Source: Endocalyx cinctus (Eukaryota; Ascomycota; Sordariomycetes; Amphisphaeriales; Apiosporaceae). From it: a stretch of 64,000 bases of DNA. Below the pieces are notes generated by a model. That model ran no database searches, had not been told where the DNA came from, and saw nothing but the letters and a program-made list of their open reading frames with translations. Every line of letters begins with the position of its first letter. The stretch's first letter is position 1. Positions 60,506 through 64,000 of this stretch are shown one piece after another. The translations under genes were made by a program, and so were the position numbers. The stretch covers positions 4,106,171 through 4,170,170 of the forward strand of contig BCKC01000002.1 of assembly GCA_001600455.1 (NCBI GenBank), read 5' to 3'.

Positions 60506-62861
60506 CTTGAAAATATGTATGGTTATTGAATTCTGAGGTCCGCCGATAGCTTTCTTTCCTTTTTCTTCTCTTTTGCTTTTTGGTCTTTTTTCCGTCTTCA
60601 CAGCTGAACTGTTTTAATGAATAGATCACCACAACACACGTTATGCTATAACTTAAACATGAAGATATAAAAAAAAAAAAAAAAAAAAAGGAAATTAATT
60701 AAAAAAATTGTTGTCAAGACAGTAAGTGTGTAATGTATCTATATGTAAAAGTCGAGCTCTCTATTAGTAAGGCGAGATGTACGATGATGTGGGTGGGGAT
60801 ATTCGTAAGTGTTGCGCGGCTCACTAGGTTTAATAGAGATTAGATGAAAGGCTATGCTGACAGAATAAAAAAAAAAAATAAAAAAAATAAAAAATACTAA
60901 AATACTAAAATAATACACACGCAGAAAGAATAGACTCATCAATCAAATCAAAACAGAGAAAATAAATCAGAAAGAACGGAAAAGACGGAAACACGATTGT
61001 TTTAAAGAGGGTCCCGAGAAAGATACATAGTACGTGTAAAATGGCAGTGATGAACATGGAGTACGATTGAATTGAGTAATTGTGGGATGGCTTAGCAGAA
61101 ACACGGCACTGGTTTCCAAGTAGGATCCGTAACGAAGATCTGAGCCACGACCAAGTAGCCAAGGGGGGCCAAGGTACTTGGTGTAGTCTCATCATTTCTT
61201 TCCTTACCCACCGATATTCTGTTTTTTATTTTATTTTATGAAGGATAAGTCAAGACTCAAAACAGCATTTCTACAAGTACGTAGTAGTACAGTAGTTTAC
61301 CGTAGTATTGTACGGTAGTACTCTTTCAAAATATGGGGGCTGAAGCTGTCTGTAACCGTTAGTACTTAAACTTGACGCGCGGCCAAAAGGTAGAGACTAC
61401 GGACTCAGCAGAGGATATTAATTGGTGGGATATATTTATTATTTTGCCTTTACATGTAGATAACTCTGTCATATATATTTTATAATGTATAACGTTGAGG
61501 ACAATATGATGGATTTTATTCAGTAACTTTTCTTTTTTCACGAGAACTTGTACACTAGAATCTGTATAAAATTAGAATTATGAACGAGTTCCTTATTGTT
61601 TGGTGGTACCTTACAAGGAGTGCGACAAGGGTGAGGTAATCCTGATACATTTAGCTTGTGTCACGAAGGGGATCAAAACCACGCATTTATCGTTGAAGAT
61701 ACCTTACTTAGCCTTAGCCTCGAAGGATGATCAGACAACCCAACAGGCCTACACAGTACACAGTAATAGGTATCCTCCCTGAATGGAGATAAACCTTTAC
61801 TCCTGTATATCACCATAAAGAAACTATCCACGTACTACATCCGCTGTTTTTTTCTTTTCTTTTTTCTCTATAATTAGCATATCGAAAACAAATAACAATG
61901 AAAACCAAATCAATCAAAATTGAAGTAATGATCATCTGAATTTGCAATTGGTCAAGACTCAATATATATATATATATATATATTTCTTTTTGTATGTATA
62001 CGCGGTACATCGTCGGTGAATAAAAGGTACGGTACGACTACAACTTTCTGAAGCATACAAGCAGACGACAAGTTATATATAATCATTTTTAAGGGTCTCC
62101 CTTTCTTTTCTTAACCTTTTTACGCCATACTATGATTTAAGTAAAACAAAACGTTCGGAACTTACCTTAACCGTGGCAACCTGGAGAACACTGCATGAAT
62201 ATACTACTGACCTACTGTACAACGTCTCTATGAATAGAATGCCAATAAGATGATCAGCGTAAGTTTTTTTTTTTTTGATATGGATATCCGATATTTGTAT
62301 TTGAAGTCTAAATCGGTCTACCTATCTCGGCGGCTATGGTCGGTTGGTAAGGCTACTTATTACTAACTATATCCTACGGAAGTCATTCGGAGGATTCAAC
62401 CCCTTGCTTATGACGACACGTTAAGAAAATAAGGGGACCATATGATACCATCTCACTCATACAAAACCCTGCCTATGATTCTTTAGAAAAAAAACCAACC
62501 GTACCCAATATATTCTAACGTAAGAGGCGCATGTCAAACTGACAAGACAGCAGTTGACGACGACCAACGGAGTTGACGCGTAATCGGAACCTTTTCAACG
62601 TTTTTATACTAAAACGGTAAGGTACGAATGGTTAGAGCGCCTACCGCTAAATTTAAGAAAAGAATTCGCCACGAGAGAAAACTACTAACGTTACGTTAAC
62701 GTTAACTAAATAAAACGGTATACATTCGATTAAGCATAATCTTTGGTTTTTTATTTCGTTAAACGACAACCCGTTATTTTCTTAGCTAATACAGCGACAA
62801 AAGAGTAGGTACTTTTTCTCAAAAGATACACTTACTTTTCAACTTCACGAAGGAAGAAAAG
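60506..62861. other. Upstream and intergenic region of the yapsin gene
   Basis: About 2.36 kb of AT-rich DNA holding the promoter of the protease gene and the 3' flank of the right-edge gene. It contains a 20-A run at 60669-60688, an (AT)n microsatellite at 61962-61983 and a T run near 62265. No supported gene; a tRNA-like fragment near 62335-62400 was rejected. Confidence 0.45.
61962..61983 (+). repeat. (AT)n microsatellite
   Basis: Eleven uninterrupted AT units. Confidence 0.9.
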
Positions 62862-64000
62862 TCATGGAAATCGTCTACGGAACTCGTTTTCCCACCCGTA
62901 ATCCTCGGCCTCCTCCACCCGCCTAGAGAGGTAATCCCTAAAGTCCAACGTCGCGAACTCTTCGTCGCGTCTACGCTCTTCTTCTTCTTCTTCTTCTCGA
63001 TCTTCTCTTTCTCTTCTACTTCGTCTTCTGCTTCTTCCTCTAGTACTACTTCTGCTTATGCTTATGCTTATGCTGCTGCTGTTACGTTCGGCTAGACGAG
63101 GGGGGTGATCCCTGATATTAGTATTATGATTGATATCCAACGGCATAGGTGATGATGATGATGACATCGGAGACGGAAACCCCTAATCGTCCTCCTCGTC
63201 TCCGAACCCCGGGTAATACCCTCTTCCGCTTCCTCTTCCTCGGGGCCACCCGGGAGGCGGCGGCGGCATCCCTCGGGGCGGTCCCCTACCTGGGGGTGGG
63301 AAATAGTCAGCGTAGACGCCTTCGTCGTCATCCCCGTAAGGAGGATAGCCGGGAGGAGGGAACGCGGAACGGGAGGGAGGAGGAGGAGGAGGAGGACCGT
63401 AGGCGGAACGAGGAGGAGGTCCGAAGGAAGGGTGAGGGGGAGGACCAAAGAGAGACTGAGGAGGGGTGCCGCCAGGGAAGGCGGAACGAGGAGGGGGACC
63501 ACCGGGGAAGGCAGGATGAGGAGGAGGAGGGGGACCACCAGGAAAAGAAGGATGAGGTGGAGGGGGACCACCAGGGAAGGCAGGATGAGGTGGAGGGGGC
63601 CCACCGGGAAAGGCGGCATGGGGAGGAGGAGGGTAAGCAAAGAGAAACTCACCGCCCGGGCGACTACCTCGCGAAGCCATCGACGGCGGCGGTCCTCCGT
63701 ATCCGCCGGGTACGGGCGAAGCCGAGCGCATCCTTCCGCCGTCGCGTCCGGACGAGTGATGTGGCGGCGGCGGCGGCGGTTGCGACCACGGCACGTACGA
63801 CATGCCGTCGAAAGGAGGCGACGGCGGCGGCGCGAAAGGCGGCGGGAAGGCGAAGCTGCCGCTCGGAAGAGGGGTGACCGGAGGTCCGCCGCCGACGCCG
63901 CCTCGTCTCCCGGTTCCGAACGCGCTCGCTCGCGCCATAAAGCCCGTAGCGGTGCCGATCTCGGGCGAGGACCCTCGTCGCATGGGAGGCGAGACGCTCC
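62862..64000 (-). CDS. Proline-rich repeat protein, 5' end beyond window
   Basis: The frame is open to the right edge, so the start is outside the window. Proposed exons are complement(62862-63111, 63220->64000), joined by a 108-nt intron (donor GTATTA, branch TACTAAT, acceptor ATCAG) that keeps frame from GRGSGRG to DHPPRLAERNSS. Unspliced, the frame stops at TAG 63183-63185 after GFGDEEDD. The visible part is Pro/Gly-rich with an imperfect 11-residue repeat PPPPHPAFPGG (63468-63632) and RG-rich stretches near the exon end. After the intron come RS dipeptides, a long Glu/Arg run and a C-terminal DFRDYLSRRVEEAEDYGWENEF. The composition resembles RNA-binding or condensate-forming proteins; no folded domain is visible. 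The donor is weak, so exon 2 is tentative. Confidence 0.65.
63468..63632 (-). repeat. Tandem coding repeat, PPPPHPAFPGG units
   Basis: Five units of about 33 bp encode variants of PPPPHPAFPGG (HAAF, HPAF, HPSF, HPAF, RSAF). Shorter degenerate GPPP-x-F units continue beyond. Confidence 0.85.

Noticed and set aside
62335..62410. tRNA-like stretch with GGTCGGTTGGTAAGGC and GGATTCAACCCC
   Set aside because: The boxes are degenerate and I could not pair an acceptor or anticodon stem; likely chance.
63149..63877. 242-codon plus-strand ORF at the right edge
   Set aside because: Glu/Arg/Gly repeats are the reverse of the proline-rich repeat on the minus strand; no independent evidence.
1..64000. 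Secondary-metabolite cluster or mobile element
   Set aside because: No PKS, NRPS, terpene cyclase, transposase or reverse transcriptase motifs and no long terminal repeats were seen; the lone SDR is dead and its neighbours are housekeeping genes.

Overview
This 64-kb window is nuclear DNA of a filamentous ascomycete (Pezizomycotina, most likely a Sordariomycete; the class is an inference). The support is the gene set (STE11-type MAPKKK with SAM and Ras-association domains, Mis12/Mtw1 kinetochore protein, yapsin-like GPI protease, SUR2, HTD2, DNA ligase I) and the introns: mostly 45-165 nt, GTRNGT-type donors, CTAAC-like branch sites and YAG acceptors. No bacterial, viral, CRISPR, rRNA or convincing tRNA signal was seen.

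Layout. 0-9.7 kb is gene-dense: the 3' part of an Nrd1/Mrn1-like RRM protein (+), a histidine acid phosphatase (-), a mitochondrial PPR protein (+) and MTW1/MIS12 (-). A decayed short-chain dehydrogenase pseudogene (-) follows at 10.3-11.2 kb. 12.1-21.1 kb holds a TesB-type acyl-CoA thioesterase (+), a proline-rich AIM3-like protein (+), TCTP (-), sphinganine C4-hydroxylase SUR2 (+) and a DUF7704-like membrane protein (-). An alpha/beta hydrolase (-) sits at 23-23.9 kb. 23.9-32.7 kb is gene-poor and contains one doubtful small gene at 28.9-29.6 kb. Then come an AMPK-CBM-like protein (-, 32.7-35.3 kb, with a 1.07-kb first intron), a 5.9-kb gene-free stretch, a 1111-aa PH/LRR protein (-, 41.3-45.0 kb), a 4.4-kb gene-free stretch, STE11 (+, 49.4-52.2 kb), mitochondrial HTD2 (-), DNA ligase I (+), a yapsin-like protease (-), and a proline-rich protein (-) that runs off the right edge.

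Most genes are independent housekeeping or regulatory loci; there is no operon-like or biosynthetic-cluster logic. The acyl-CoA thioesterase, SUR2 and HTD2 all belong to lipid metabolism but are separated by unrelated genes. The HTD2/DNA ligase pair shares a divergent promoter with ACGCG-type (MBF-like) elements that would suit G1/S expression of the ligase.

Much of the added value is in exon models assembled by eye: MTW1 (2 exons), thioesterase (2), AIM3-like (2), TCTP (5), SUR2 (2), DUF7704 (2), hydrolase (2), CBM-like (3), LRR (5), STE11 (2), ligase (5), yapsin (2), and a proposed stop-containing intron in the right-edge gene. I did not find a convincing previously undescribed system. The best leads are the CBM-like family protein with its long intron, the 28.9-kb gene with an in-frame TAG, the alternative C-terminus of the right-edge gene, and short dispersed intergenic motifs (TACGGAGTA, AGGTAGG palindromes).
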